Source of the DNA: JANXUC01 sp043782485
GTDB taxonomy: Bacteria; Acidobacteriota; Terriglobia; Terriglobales; Acidobacteriaceae
Length of the DNA stretch: 64,000 nucleotides
NCBI GenBank assembly: GCA_043782485.1
Contig: JAYWAL010000055.1
Coordinates: forward strand, 34,121-98,120
Direction of reading: 5' to 3'
The notes under the pieces are model-generated. The model was not told where the DNA came from. It searched no databases and was given only the letters and a program-made list of their open reading frames with translations. Shown here one piece after another: positions 35,862 to 43,980 of the stretch (its first letter is position 1; each line of letters starts with the position of its first letter). The position numbers were made by a program, and so were the translations under genes.

Positions 35862-36284
35862 CTAGGCGTTACGAAGGCCAAACAGCCTTACAGGAATCGC
35901 CTTGCCATAGCGCTCGAAGTCTCGATCGGTCGTAAAGATTTCCCAGTGCCGGCTTTGCGCAACCGCACAAACGAGGAAGTCAATCGGCGAACCAGTGATG
36001 CCGCGAGCGCGGCACTGGTTACTCAGATGGGCCGCTTCTTCGTAGTCGCCCGCGTCGAGAACCAGATCAGGAAAAGCGCGAAGCTTGTCGCGAACTCGAC
36101 GGTGCCGTTCCAGTTCCCGGACGCCAGAGAGCAGCTCCTGACGAATCGATCCGATGATTTGAACTCGTCCTTCCTGAATGAGTTCGCGCAACGCCCCTAC
36201 AAGGCCTCGCTCACGCAGGTTGAGGTCGGTGTCTTTCCGGCGGAACGCCAGCGACCAGACCGAGGTATCCACCAACACCTTCAC
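35862..36284 (-). CDS. vapC: VapC-type PIN toxin
   Basis: The 140-residue product is a canonical PIN-domain ribonuclease: Asp6 (VLVDTSVW), Glu50 (RQELLSG), Asp102 (SPIDFLVCAVA) and Asp120 (FTTDRDFERYG) form the metal site. VapC toxins usually cut tRNA or rRNA and are held inactive by VapB. The GTG start overlaps the vapB stop as GTGA. Unlike the PIN protein at 21672, all acidic residues are present here, so this copy should be active. Confidence 0.93.
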   Translation of the reverse strand: MKVLVDTSVWSLAFRRKDTDLNLRERGLVGALRELIQEGRVQIIGSIRQELLSGVRELERHRRVRDKLRAFPDLVLDAGDYEEAAHLSNQCRARGITGSPIDFLVCAVAQSRHWEIFTTDRDFERYGKAIPVRLFGLRNA

Positions 36285-36487
36285 AAGCGTTTCTTGAGTC
36301 GTTCTGCTTTGTAATCGTAAGCGGGATCGTAGTCAACGGTGCCAAATAACTCCAAAATTTCCAGCTGCTTCCTGCGCTGAATGTATTCGTCCAAAGCCGC
36401 CGTCACCGCCTCTTTCTTCGTGCGGTGTTTGCCGATCTGCCGGGCTGCTTCGATCAGTCCTTCGTCGATTGCCAGATTGGTCGCCAT
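36281..36487 (-). CDS. vapB: VapB-type antitoxin
   Basis: The 68-residue product (MATNLAIDEGLIEAARQIGK, then HRTKKEAVTAALDEYIQRRK) is a VapB antitoxin of the ribbon-helix-helix kind with a C-terminal toxin-wrapping tail. It overlaps vapC by 4 bases and precedes it. No Shine-Dalgarno is seen in the 12 bases before the ATG, and the only promoter-like signals are close to the start, so the transcript may have a very short leader. An inverted repeat upstream is the probable operator. Confidence 0.92.
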   Translation of the reverse strand: MATNLAIDEGLIEAARQIGKHRTKKEAVTAALDEYIQRRKQLEILELFGTVDYDPAYDYKAERLKKRL

Positions 36488-36503
36488 GTGTGAAGTGTTA
36501 CAC

Positions 36504-36520
36504 GCTCTAGTGTGTAGAGC
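36504..36520. promoter_or_regulatory. Inverted repeat upstream of vapBC, candidate operator
   Basis: GCTCTA and TAGAGC flank GTGTG, 17-33 bases before the vapB start, and a smaller GTGT-T-ACAC palindrome lies between it and the ATG. On the minus strand TTGCTC and TAACAC are spaced about 16 bases, a weak -35/-10 pair over the repeat. VapB autoregulation at such sites is usual. Confidence 0.5.
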
Positions 36521-36552
36521 AACGGTTTCCTGAGGCGCTCAAGCGGCCTGAT

Positions 36553-37209
36553 CTACCCCTGAAGCCACTCCAGAAACTCCCGGAACGCCGACCCGCGATG
36601 GCTCACCAGCGCCTTTTCCTCAGCCGTAAGCTCAGCCAGCGTCTTGTTCAGCGGCGGGAAGAAAAACAGCGGATCGTAGCCAAACCCCTGCCTGCCCCTG
36701 GGCGCCCCCAGAATGACACCCTCCACCTTGCCCGAAAAAGTGGCCAGAACCACCCCATCCCGGGCCGCCGCCAGCCAGCAGACAAACCGCCCCGTCCGGA
36801 CCTCCGCCAGGGCCATTTCCCGGAGCAACCGGGCATTATTTGCGTGGTCAGACGAATTGCCGGAACCAGCCTCCGGCTCAATCCCAGAAGCGTCTGCAGA
36901 CGTGCTTTTAAATGCCCCGCCAAGGCCCTCCAGAGCCGCGTAGCGCGCCGAATGCACCCCGGGGGCACCTCTGAGGCTATCCACCTCTAAACCGGAGTCA
37001 TCGGCCAGCACAAGCGATCCTGGCGCGTGCAGGCTATATTCGGTGGCCTTCTTGCGGGCATTGGCCTCAAAGGTCAGGCCATCCTCCACAACCTCAGGCA
37101 GCAGGTGGAAATTCGGCAGGCCACCGACGGTCACGCCAAACGGCACCGCGGCCCCGGCGAAGTCGCGGAGTTTCCCAGCATTGGAGGTAGCGATCAGGAT
37201 TTTAGGCAT
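36553..37209 (-). CDS. rdgB: XTP/dITP pyrophosphatase (non-canonical purine NTP)
   Basis: RdgB hydrolyses ITP, dITP and XTP to keep hypoxanthine and xanthine out of DNA and RNA. The 218-residue product starts MPKILIATSNAGKLRDF and has the family segments VEDGLTFEANARKKA, LADDSGLEVDSLRGAPGVHSARYA, EGVILGAPRGRQGFGYDPLFF and ALVSHRGSAFREF. An insertion around residues 98-113 lies before the usual NNARLL helix. The frame goes further upstream but without similarity. A perfect hairpin lies 5 bases before the start. Confidence 0.95.
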   Translation of the reverse strand: MPKILIATSNAGKLRDFAGAAVPFGVTVGGLPNFHLLPEVVEDGLTFEANARKKATEYSLHAPGSLVLADDSGLEVDSLRGAPGVHSARYAALEGLGGAFKSTSADASGIEPEAGSGNSSDHANNARLLREMALAEVRTGRFVCWLAAARDGVVLATFSGKVEGVILGAPRGRQGFGYDPLFFFPPLNKTLAELTAEEKALVSHRGSAFREFLEWLQG

Positions 37210-37214
37210 AAAAC

Positions 37215-37241
37215 GAGGGTCGTGGGGGCGCCACGACCCTC
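37215..37241 (-). terminator. Perfect hairpin between the UspA gene and rdgB
   Basis: GAGGGTCGTGG and CCACGACCCTC pair over 11 bp around a 5-base loop. On the minus strand it is followed by GTTTTATG, which contains the rdgB start. It could end the UspA transcript, or act as a translational or attenuation hairpin for rdgB, because it occupies the place of its ribosome site. Confidence 0.65.
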
Positions 37242-37303
37242 TGCGCAGCATATCAAAGCGGCTTAGCTGCCCCCCTGCTATCCCAAGGAGAGCCGCTAAT
37301 TTT

Positions 37304-38191
37304 TCAGCCACGCACTGTGAGAACCGGACAGCTCGCCGTGGCCACGACCTCCGTGGCCGTCGCCCAGGGCAAATGCGAGACCGCCCGCGCGTGGCCGCTC
37401 TGCTGCACGCCCATGACGATGATGTCGGCTCTGTGCCGTGTCGCCGCCCGAACGATTGCCTCAGCCGGAAATTCGAAGCGAACGTCGAACTCCAGGGCGC
37501 ACCAGGGAGCTGCATCGTGCGGAATCAGCGCTTTGAGCCGCTGGATGGCTGCGGTTTTCACCTGTTCGCGGTCCAGCACCGGCACCAGGGGAATCAGGTG
37601 CAGCAGGATCAGTTGCGCTTCCGTCTCTTCCGCCAACGTCAGGGCATAGGGCAGAGCGGATTTGGACGCCTCGGAAAAATCGGTTGGGAACAGAATCCGG
37701 CGAAATTCCGGGGCATGTTGGGACTTGTGAGGAACCTTCGGCCCCACGCACAAGACTGGGCAGTTGGCCCGGCGGTAAATTTCCTCCGCCACCGAACCCA
37801 TCGCTAGTCGGCTCAGGCCGGTGCGTCCATGAGTACCCAGAACGATCAGGTCGATCCGGTTCTTTTCCACCATCCCGGAAATGCTCTCCCACAGCGGCCC
37901 CTGCTTCAGCACCGGGTGGTGGTGGATGTCTTTCAGTTCGTCCAAAGCCACCAGTTTGGCAAGGCTTTCCTCGGCCGCCCGCCAGGCGTAGTCGAGCGTG
38001 ACCGGAAAGGGTTCCATGGGGAGCGAGTGATAGGGCTCGGGCGGTACCACGTGAGCCGGGTACAGAGTGGCCTCGTAACGGCGAGCCAGGGCCTCGGCAT
38101 AGGGAAGCGCAGCTTCAGAAAACACGGAAAAGTCGGTGGGGAAAAGGATGTTATTGAATTGAAGGCGAATATTGGGAACAGTAGCTAGCAT
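37304..38191 (-). CDS. Tandem universal stress protein (two UspA domains)
   Basis: This encodes 295 residues from an ATG with GAGGAGG 6 bases upstream. Two UspA domains follow each other: one from NNILFPTDFSVFSEAALPYA to DLIVLGTHGRTGLSRLAMGSVAEEI, the second from RRILFPTDFSEASKSALPYA to DIIVMGVQQSG. The first has the G-2x-G-9x-G(S/T) ATP-binding pattern; the second is degenerate at that place (GVQQSGHARAV) and probably does not bind ATP. Usp proteins help cells to survive starvation and other stresses. Upstream frame to 38326 is not supported. Confidence 0.92.
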   Translation of the reverse strand: MLATVPNIRLQFNNILFPTDFSVFSEAALPYAEALARRYEATLYPAHVVPPEPYHSLPMEPFPVTLDYAWRAAEESLAKLVALDELKDIHHHPVLKQGPLWESISGMVEKNRIDLIVLGTHGRTGLSRLAMGSVAEEIYRRANCPVLCVGPKVPHKSQHAPEFRRILFPTDFSEASKSALPYALTLAEETEAQLILLHLIPLVPVLDREQVKTAAIQRLKALIPHDAAPWCALEFDVRFEFPAEAIVRAATRHRADIIVMGVQQSGHARAVSHLPWATATEVVATASCPVLTVRG

Positions 38192-38373
38192 GATGGACCT
38201 CCTCTGCTGGCTTTGATTTTGCGCGATGGGGCGGGAGCAGTCTGTGACAGGGGTCACAGGTGATTCGATGGGCAATGGGCGGGATTTGAGGTTGGTATTC
38301 GTGATGCCGAATCGATTGTGGAACACTGAGGAGGTACTGAGAGAGCTGGACGCCTCGGGCTGGATGCCTCGGG

Positions 38374-38412
38374 CTAGACGACGGCGATCTGGACGACGGC
38401 GATCTGGACGAC
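38374..38412. repeat. 15-bp tandem repeat
   Basis: CTAGACGACGGCGAT, CTGGACGACGGCGAT and a partial CTGGACGAC follow each other directly; a shorter pair (GACGCCTCGGGCTG, GATGCCTCGGGCTA) precedes them. Confidence 0.9.
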
Positions 38413-38427
38413 TTCAGAGAATTCTAA

Positions 38428-38475
38428 GAAATGTCATTCTCAGGGCAGGCTTTCGCTGCGCTCAGAATGACATGT
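38428..38475. repeat. GTCATTC-type palindromic repeat
   Basis: AAATGTCATTCTCAGGGC and GCTCAGAATGACATGTCTT form an imperfect inverted pair around TTTCGCTGC. It belongs to the family also at 35725 and 53215. Confidence 0.7.
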
Positions 38476-38513
38476 CTTAAAACCATGTGGAAGGGGCTGG
38501 GGGCTGCCGCGGG

Positions 38514-39683
38514 CTAGTCGTTAGCGCTGGCCGTTGCGGCTTCAGTATCGGCTTCTGCCAGTTCACCCGATCCGCCGCGCTGGCGTTGCAGTTCAACCAA
38601 GAATTGAGCCTGGCTCAGGTCGCCGTCGGAACGGACCAGATCCAGCAGAGCATCGTGGGTGCTGGTATCCACCGGCAATTGCGCCAGGGGAATGAATTCC
38701 CGGGGCATGCAGCGCAGCTCCGGCGTCACTCCGGGTTGCGAGACTAGAAAATCAAGGAAGCCTTCCACGGCCGCGCGCTGTTGCTCCGTTTCCGCCAGGA
38801 ATTCAATGCCCATGCCGTGAGCGGGGTGCAACACACGCACCGAGCCTCCGGCGGCCGCGAAGGTGCCGCGGGCTTGCAAAACCAAATCCAGCCGCGTCCC
38901 AATCGGGAACGGCGATTCCGATTCCACATAACAAGCGCCCAGGCTCAAATCTGTGAGTTTGCACAGAACTCCCGAGCTCACATCTTGCTCGCTAAGGTTG
39001 GGCGCGCTGGAGTCCAGCCAAAGGTTCAGCGCGATGTGGGCCTCTTCGGAGAGGTTTTCAAAACGAACTCCGCTTTCGCCCGTGGAGCGCGTCCAGGCCA
39101 CCACGCCGTGACCCTCAATGGGAGCGAGCCTCCCCGGCAGCGAGAAGTGGAACGAGAGCTCAGCGAAGTTTGGTACAGGTTTGGAAATCAAAACATCCAT
39201 GCCGGTTTCGCTCACGTCCAGCAAAATGCCTTCAATGTTCTCGGCGCTCTGCCATCCCAGGGCGACCGGAATCTGAATGGGCACGCGCGTGGTGCGGCGG
39301 CGTTCACGACTCATCAGGCTTTTGGTGGCCAGCAGAATGGAACGGAGTTGTTGCTGCGAGAGTGGTTGATACAGAACGAAATGCGCGCCCATACGCAGAG
39401 CGGCGCTTCGCTCGGATTCGTTTTGCAAGATCAAGACGGAGAGCATGGAGCCGGAGCCGTTCGCCGGACGCACGCTATCCAGCAACCACGCTGCGTCTCC
39501 CGCCTGATCCATTTCGGAAAAGACGAGGTCCGGCGCATGCTCGGGAATGCGAGCCAGCGCCTCGGCTGCGTTCGGTACACAAGTGATGTCAACGCCTTCA
39601 TTCCGCAGCAACGCTGCCAGCGCTTCTGTCGTGGCCGACGTATCGGGCACGACCACCAGCGCGCGGATATTCTTCATACTCAT
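38514..39683 (-). CDS. REC-like domain plus two PilZ domains (Glu57 at the phosphorylation site)
   Basis: The 389-residue product has a receiver-like N-terminal domain (to about 125) in which the usual phosphoacceptor Asp is Glu57 (PDLVFSEMD). Two PilZ-like domains follow: residues about 128-225 with RRTTRVPIQIPV and DVSETGMDVLI, and about 240-320 with LCKLTDLSLGACYVES. The RxxxR plus D/NxSxxG pair of PilZ, which binds cyclic di-GMP, is present in the first; the second lacks an obvious RxxxR. It could be a c-di-GMP-responsive protein whose receiver is locked or purely structural. A small coiled-coil protein is encoded just upstream. Confidence 0.85.
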   Translation of the reverse strand: MSMKNIRALVVVPDTSATTEALAALLRNEGVDITCVPNAAEALARIPEHAPDLVFSEMDQAGDAAWLLDSVRPANGSGSMLSVLILQNESERSAALRMGAHFVLYQPLSQQQLRSILLATKSLMSRERRRTTRVPIQIPVALGWQSAENIEGILLDVSETGMDVLISKPVPNFAELSFHFSLPGRLAPIEGHGVVAWTRSTGESGVRFENLSEEAHIALNLWLDSSAPNLSEQDVSSGVLCKLTDLSLGACYVESESPFPIGTRLDLVLQARGTFAAAGGSVRVLHPAHGMGIEFLAETEQQRAAVEGFLDFLVSQPGVTPELRCMPREFIPLAQLPVDTSTHDALLDLVRSDGDLSQAQFLVELQRQRGGSGELAEADTEAATASAND

Positions 39684-39708
39684 CGCGGTTCCTTTGCCTG
39701 TCCGGTTT

Positions 39709-39978
39709 TTAGGGCCAGCGGGGAACGGTGGTGCGAGCTGGCGCTGCGGGCTTGGCCTGAGCTACGGGCGCGGCTGGGGCGGCAGAGGCTGCGGCAGCGC
39801 GGGCGACTGGGGCTGGCGCTTCATATTCCGGCGCAGCCTGCTGGTGACCTTCGTCCTCAGCCAGCAACGATGCCACGGACTTCAGAGTGTCGGCAGCGCC
39901 CTGGAGCGCTTCAATCTGTTTTCCCAGCTCAATGTATTGCGCCTGCTTGCGGCGCAGAACCTCATGGATGTCCTTCAT
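39709..39978 (-). CDS. Small coiled-coil protein with Ala/Pro-rich tail
   Basis: The 89-residue product starts at an ATG preceded by GAGGGGG. Its first half (MKDIHEVLRRKQAQYIELGK, then QIEALQGAADTLKSVASLL) is a charged amphipathic helix with heptad-like spacing. The second half is a low-complexity Ala/Pro/Val region ending PRWP. No family is recognised. It lies 25 bases upstream of the REC/PilZ gene on the same strand, so the two are likely co-transcribed and may interact. Confidence 0.7.
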   Translation of the reverse strand: MKDIHEVLRRKQAQYIELGKQIEALQGAADTLKSVASLLAEDEGHQQAAPEYEAPAPVARAAAASAAPAAPVAQAKPAAPARTTVPRWP

Positions 39979-40162
39979 GGTGACCCCCTCTGAAGAATCT
40001 AGGGGGAGCCGCGGCTAGGGTCAATTCCCAAGCGTCCTCGCGCAATTACGTCAGTAACGCGAAAGGCCTTCAGCGGGAACTTGCGCGCGGAAACTCGGGC
40101 AAAATAATAGGGCTCCGGTGAATTGGAGCCCTCTTAAGTAGGCCTTTTGCGGAATTGAGTGT

Positions 40163-40801
40163 TTAAGTGCGTGCTGTCTGGCAGACGCGCCTCTTGCGGC
40201 GGACCAACCCGGCCAGGCCCAACAAACCCGTGCCCAGCAAGCTCAGTGTTCCTGGTTCCGGCACTGGCAGGGCAATGTTCACATTCGCGCTATTGATGGA
40301 GAGCTGGCCATTTCGCATGGGGCCAGTCAGGAGGGTGGCGGTTCCGTTCACCAGCTTGCCCCCCAGCATTCCGCTTACGGTGCCGGTCAAAGTAAACGAA
40401 CCGTTCGCCATTTGCGTCATGGTCACGGGGCCGCTAAAAGTTCCATTGAAGACCACGGCGCTGGGAAGGCTCTGGATGGAGCCGTTCAGCGCCAAGCTCA
40501 AGCTGCCGCCGCCCGCAAAAGTGGCATTGGAACCCAGCGTGCCGCTTGTCAGCGCCCCTGTGGAGAACGTCAGGCTGCCCAGGTTGGCCCCGTTGAAGCT
40601 TTGGCCGCCCAGGTTGTGAATCTGTCCAATCTGCGAAGGCGAAGTAAAGCCCGAGCTCGAGGACGTAGACAAGCCACTGGAGCCGATCCAGATCGTCCCG
40701 CCGCTGCTGGTGAAGCTGACGCTGCTCGCCGAGGCGCTGATCGGGAGCGCTATTGCCAGGGCCACCGCAGCTATGAACGCCAGAAGCGTTGATTTCTTCA
40801 T
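40163..40801 (-). CDS. PEP-CTERM sorting-domain protein
   Basis: The 212-residue product has a signal peptide (LLAFIAAVALAIALPISASA), a Ser/Gly/Thr-rich beta body (about 25-185) and a C-terminal VPEPGTLSLLGTGLLGLAGLV helix followed by RRKRR. This is the PEP-CTERM tripartite signal (PEP motif, membrane helix, basic end), recognised by exosortase in exopolysaccharide-producing bacteria. No exosortase gene is present in the window. The body is not assignable to a known domain. The start was chosen by the signal peptide; the upstream frame reaches 40951 without one. Confidence 0.88.
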   Translation of the reverse strand: MKKSTLLAFIAAVALAIALPISASASSVSFTSSGGTIWIGSSGLSTSSSSGFTSPSQIGQIHNLGGQSFNGANLGSLTFSTGALTSGTLGSNATFAGGGSLSLALNGSIQSLPSAVVFNGTFSGPVTMTQMANGSFTLTGTVSGMLGGKLVNGTATLLTGPMRNGQLSINSANVNIALPVPEPGTLSLLGTGLLGLAGLVRRKRRVCQTART

Positions 40802-41242
40802 GGTATTTCTGCTTTCTCCCCAGGGTCGCCTGATTCTGGACCCAATGTGGCCCGATCGAGCTAAAAAGCTATTCGAGCTGCTGGAGTAGTAGGGAGGGTG
40901 CATTTGGCGAACCACTACCGAAGAGCGCAGGCGCGCCCTTAGATTCATCAACTTACGCGAACCTGAGGTGCCGAGTATTGGGTCCTATGTGCAAAGAATT
41001 GCACAGGTCGATCATCGCGGACCGCGAGTTCCGCTCCGCGTGGCACGAGCGTGCCACAGACTAGCCGAAAAGTTGTATTTGCAGGTTCTGAGGCCTGGGT
41101 TAGTCTCACTTTGAGCAGTTCTGGGGGAGGGCTGTTCGGGCGCTCTGTGACCTTCGGGTCCAGAGCGCTCTTTAATTTTTTGGGAGAGACAGCCTATCCC
41201 AAACCGGACCACGCGACGGTCGCTGAACAAAAAAAATCCGTT
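40802..41242. other. 440-base intergenic region with an orphan plus-strand terminator
   Basis: No ORF of note lies here. It contains a GTGGCAC-GAGC-GTGCCAC hairpin near 41040-41058 and a strong plus-strand terminator at 41138-41181. As neither flanking gene is on the plus strand, a short non-coding transcript ending at this terminator is possible. Confidence 0.45.
41138..41181 (+). terminator. Orphan rho-independent terminator
   Basis: GGGCGCTCTG pairs with CAGAGCGCTC (one G-U); an inner GACC-TTCG-GGTC caps the stem, and TTTAATTTTTT follows. The T-run direction is plus, although no plus-strand gene precedes it within 25 kb except in the opposite orientation. Confidence 0.7.
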
Positions 41243-42204
41243 TTACTGGCCGAAACCAGCCATTGGGATCGCTTGAGGACTCGCGCCGCCATTATCGGTG
41301 ATCGACAGGTCAGCTGACCTGGCTCCCTTGGCCGTGGGCTGAAACACTGCGTAGATTGTGCAGCTCTTGCCCGCTCCGAGCGCACCGCCACAGTTGTTGG
41401 ACTGGGAAAAGTCCCCGGCATTGCCTCCAGTCATCCCAATTTGTGAAATCGACAGCCCACTCACGCCGTGATTGGTTAACGTGACCACCACCGGGGCGCT
41501 GGCTACGCCCACCTTCTGAGTGCCAAAATTCACCCCAATCGGGGCGATCGTGACTACGGTTGCCGATCCCGAAAGGGCAGCGGCCTGTGGGCTGTGCAAG
41601 GCATCGCTCGTGACCGCCAACTTTCCGGCGGCGGTTCCCCTGGCCGTCGGCGCGTAACTCACTGAAATCTGGCAGCTCGTCGATGCCGCTCAGGCCGCGG
41701 GACAGTTGTTGGTCTGATGAAGGGGCAATGGCACCGCTATTTTGGTAATGTTCACAGTCAAAGAACCCGTGTTGGTCAGGGTCGCGTTCTGAACGGGACT
41801 GTTTGAGCCAACGAGTTGTGTGGGAAACGACAGGCTCACAGGTGTGAGAGAAGCGCTGGGCGGCGCGCCCTTGCCGTTGCCCAAGGAAATATTCACGGTG
41901 GGCGAGCTGGCGTCGGCCCAGGCTACGTCCAGTTTGCCATCGTTGTTGAAATCACCCGCGACTGCGGCTCCGCAATTGGGGAACACCAACTTTCCGGCCA
42001 TGGCAATGGTGGCGGAACGCCTCGTCACAGGGAAAAATACGAAGTTGGAAACCAAGCCTCCGGGATTGGTGACGCTCGGGGTTGCGGTTCCTGATTTGGC
42101 GACATCCGCGGCGCTAATGGACGCTTGCAGGGTGCTGGTGGAGAACACAGATGTGGGGCGGGGCTGGCCGTTCCAATTCACCAAGGGCTCGTGAGGAACT
42201 CAGG
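41243..42204 (-). pseudogene. Decayed IPT/FG-GAP-like/choice-of-anchor secreted protein
   Basis: One reading frame on the minus strand runs from a stop at about 42204 to 41243 but is broken by TGA at 41690-41692. Before the break it reads VNWNGQPRPTSVFSTSTLQA (an IPT-like module), GDFNNDGKLDVAWAD (FG-GAP/VCBS-like) and FPTQLVGSNSPVQNATLTNTG (anchor domain). After the break it continues at once with SCQISVSYAPTARGTAAGKL, GVNFGTQKVGVASAPVVVTLTNHG and PTAKGARSADLSI, the next anchor repeat. The junction NNCPAA-stop-AAST reads like an intact family segment apart from one codon. The N-terminal signal and first repeats are also missing, so this is a remnant. Confidence 0.8.
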
Positions 42205-42229
42205 CGGGAGTCACCGGGGATGAATTGAA

Positions 42230-43414
42230 TCACTCCGCCGAACAATCCTGCGCGACGCCCGTCAACACACTGGTATCCGGATAGCTATACGCGCCCTTGA
42301 ACGCTCCCGAAGGGTCTTCTCGCGTAAACCATTGCAGCAAAGCCTCCGTTTGCGGGTGGTAGGTGTAGCCGTGGAGGGTGACTGGGACGGTGGAATTGGA
42401 GAGGACTTTGATGGGATCGCCGGTTTCCAGGTTTCCGGAGCAGCCGCGGCCATTGGGGAACTGCCAGGATGGGGCTAAGTTGTTGACAAAAGGGTCGTTA
42501 CGCCACTCGGAGATTTCGTGGCTGAGCGGCGTGATGTCGGAAACCGAGGAAAAAATGCCTTCGCTGGCCCAACTGGCCCAGGCAAAAGTCTGAATCGCGG
42601 AATGTCCGGGAGTGCTGGCGTCGTAGGCGGTGTGAAAACCTAAAACGCAGCAATTGCTTAGTTCCCCAAAGTAAAGGAATACGTTGTGGCTCAGGAATAA
42701 GGGAAGCTCGGTGGGCTTCAGGCCCTCGGATTGGAGGAGGGTGCTAAGGTGCGAATTGAAGAAGTCGCCGTTCAGGGTTGCCACGAACGCCCCGTCAGGC
42801 ATCTGGTAGACCTGCGACTGGCCGTACGGCACCACAATCGTGATGGGGGCTAGGCGGCGGGGCGGGTTGAGGGTGGTGTGCCAGCCCTCCTTCATGACGT
42901 TGTAGAACTCAGCGCGCTGGACCGCATCGCCAAACTGGCCGACGCCGGTGGAATAGGCCGATTTCACGAAATCTGGCGAATTCAGGGTGGCGCGCAATAC
43001 CGGATCAATGCGGATGGAGACGTTGCGGCCCGCCGCATCCAGCCACTCTTCAAAGTAGAAGTTGAGCGGAATGGCAGCCGTGTTGATGCGCGTTTCGCCG
43101 CCGCGGAGCGGGTCGCCGCCAGCCATGAAATATGGGTAAGGCGTGGATTTAAAGGTAAAAGCTCCGGCAAAGAAAGGGATGGTCCGCAAGGAAGTGGTCG
43201 CGGCGGGTGCGGCTGCCGTCGCCGCCAGTTGGGCGGTTAATGCTGCTGGGAGCTTATTGAAGCGCACAAAACGTGGCTGAGCGCCCGTCTGCTCGAGAAA
43301 ACTGCTGGAAACCTGAGGGGCGACCTGAGCGGCCTTGCCATGCGCCGCCTGAGCAAACGCCGCCGCCGAGCAGAGAAGGGCAAGGCTAAGGGCTAGCGGC
43401 AGACTTCGACGCAT
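42230..43414 (-). CDS. Secreted protein with HEISEW motif, putative metalloprotein
   Basis: The 394-residue product has a signal peptide (LPLALSLALLCSAAAFA). No known domain was recognised, but residues near 315 read DITPLSHEISEWRNDPFVNN. A His-Glu pair two turns before a second Glu is compatible with a zinc site, and the sequence ahead (HTAYDASTPGHSAIQTFAWA) holds more histidines. I recall the same HEISEW-DPF signature in uncharacterised acidobacterial exported proteins. Proteolytic activity is speculation. It lies just upstream of the decayed anchor-domain gene. Confidence 0.7.
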   Translation of the reverse strand: MRRSLPLALSLALLCSAAAFAQAAHGKAAQVAPQVSSSFLEQTGAQPRFVRFNKLPAALTAQLAATAAAPAATTSLRTIPFFAGAFTFKSTPYPYFMAGGDPLRGGETRINTAAIPLNFYFEEWLDAAGRNVSIRIDPVLRATLNSPDFVKSAYSTGVGQFGDAVQRAEFYNVMKEGWHTTLNPPRRLAPITIVVPYGQSQVYQMPDGAFVATLNGDFFNSHLSTLLQSEGLKPTELPLFLSHNVFLYFGELSNCCVLGFHTAYDASTPGHSAIQTFAWASWASEGIFSSVSDITPLSHEISEWRNDPFVNNLAPSWQFPNGRGCSGNLETGDPIKVLSNSTVPVTLHGYTYHPQTEALLQWFTREDPSGAFKGAYSYPDTSVLTGVAQDCSAE

Positions 43415-43715
43415 ACAGCACGATCTCCTGGGTCAGATCAGTTCGGTAGCAGCGGGGGGATGTATCCAGGGCGTGCAACACGAGCTTCCGGCCCCGATGT
43501 TTCGATTCTCAGCTTCGCGGGGGGAGCTGTCAAGTTCCAACCAGGGCAAGCCAACCCGGAAGTTCGGCTTGTCGGGGGCGGGTGCGAGAGATTGCTTGGA
43601 GTCAGCGCGAGAGCAACGCAGCGGGCAGAGGTTTCCTGTGTTTTTGGGAAGGACCTCATGCACATTAAGGTTGCAGAATCCTTTTCGCTGAAGGCTTCCG
43701 GAACAGTCGCGGGAA

Positions 43716-43957
43716 TTACTTGGCGTCCGGCTTACTCTTTTCAAACTTCAGCGCTATATCCACACGTGTGTTTCGTCGTTGATGGTTTGCGTGTAGAGGG
43801 AAGGTCCACCCATCCAGCGAGGCCAGTTCTTGCGGATGCTTGGTGAGGAATGAATTCACGCAGTCGGCGATATCGAATCGCCCTCGTGGATTTCCCGGAC
43901 TCGGCGGACGAGCTTGGTGCGTTCCGGATCGAGATTCTGGATGTCGAGCTTGCCCAT
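43716..43957 (-). pseudogene. Frameshifted small gene next to the tRNA fragment
   Basis: From ATG at 43957 the frame reads MGKLDIQNLDPERTKLVRRV, REIHEG and stops at 43856. In the overlapping frame, shifted by one base near 43885, it continues RFDIADCVNSFLTKHPQELA and SLDGWTFPL to a TAA at 43716. Joining both gives about 80 residues with protein-like composition. This fits a gene inactivated by a one-base deletion, but I do not recognise a family, and chance cannot be ruled out. Confidence 0.35.
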
Positions 43958-43980
43958 AGCGCGGCTGTTTGGATAATGAT

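Larger units (their letters stand above)
38192..38513. other. Intergenic region with two kinds of repeat
   Basis: About 320 bases between the UspA gene and the PilZ gene. A 15-base tandem repeat (CTGGACGACGGCGAT, 38374-38412) and a GTCATTC-type inverted pair (38428-38475) are visible. No gene was supported here. Confidence 0.6.

Noticed and set aside
38226..38480. Plus-strand 84-codon frame
   Set aside because: Made mainly of the 15-bp tandem repeat (RRRRSGRRR) and a GTCATTC repeat; no start signal.
41243..41662. Independent 139-codon gene starting at 41662
   Set aside because: It shares the frame of the upstream part and begins in the middle of an anchor repeat; it is the downstream half of one broken gene.
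43460..43846. Plus-strand 128-codon frame in the accessory gap
   Set aside because: No ribosome site, no motif, and it overlaps the frameshifted minus-strand remnant, whose joined frames look more protein-like.
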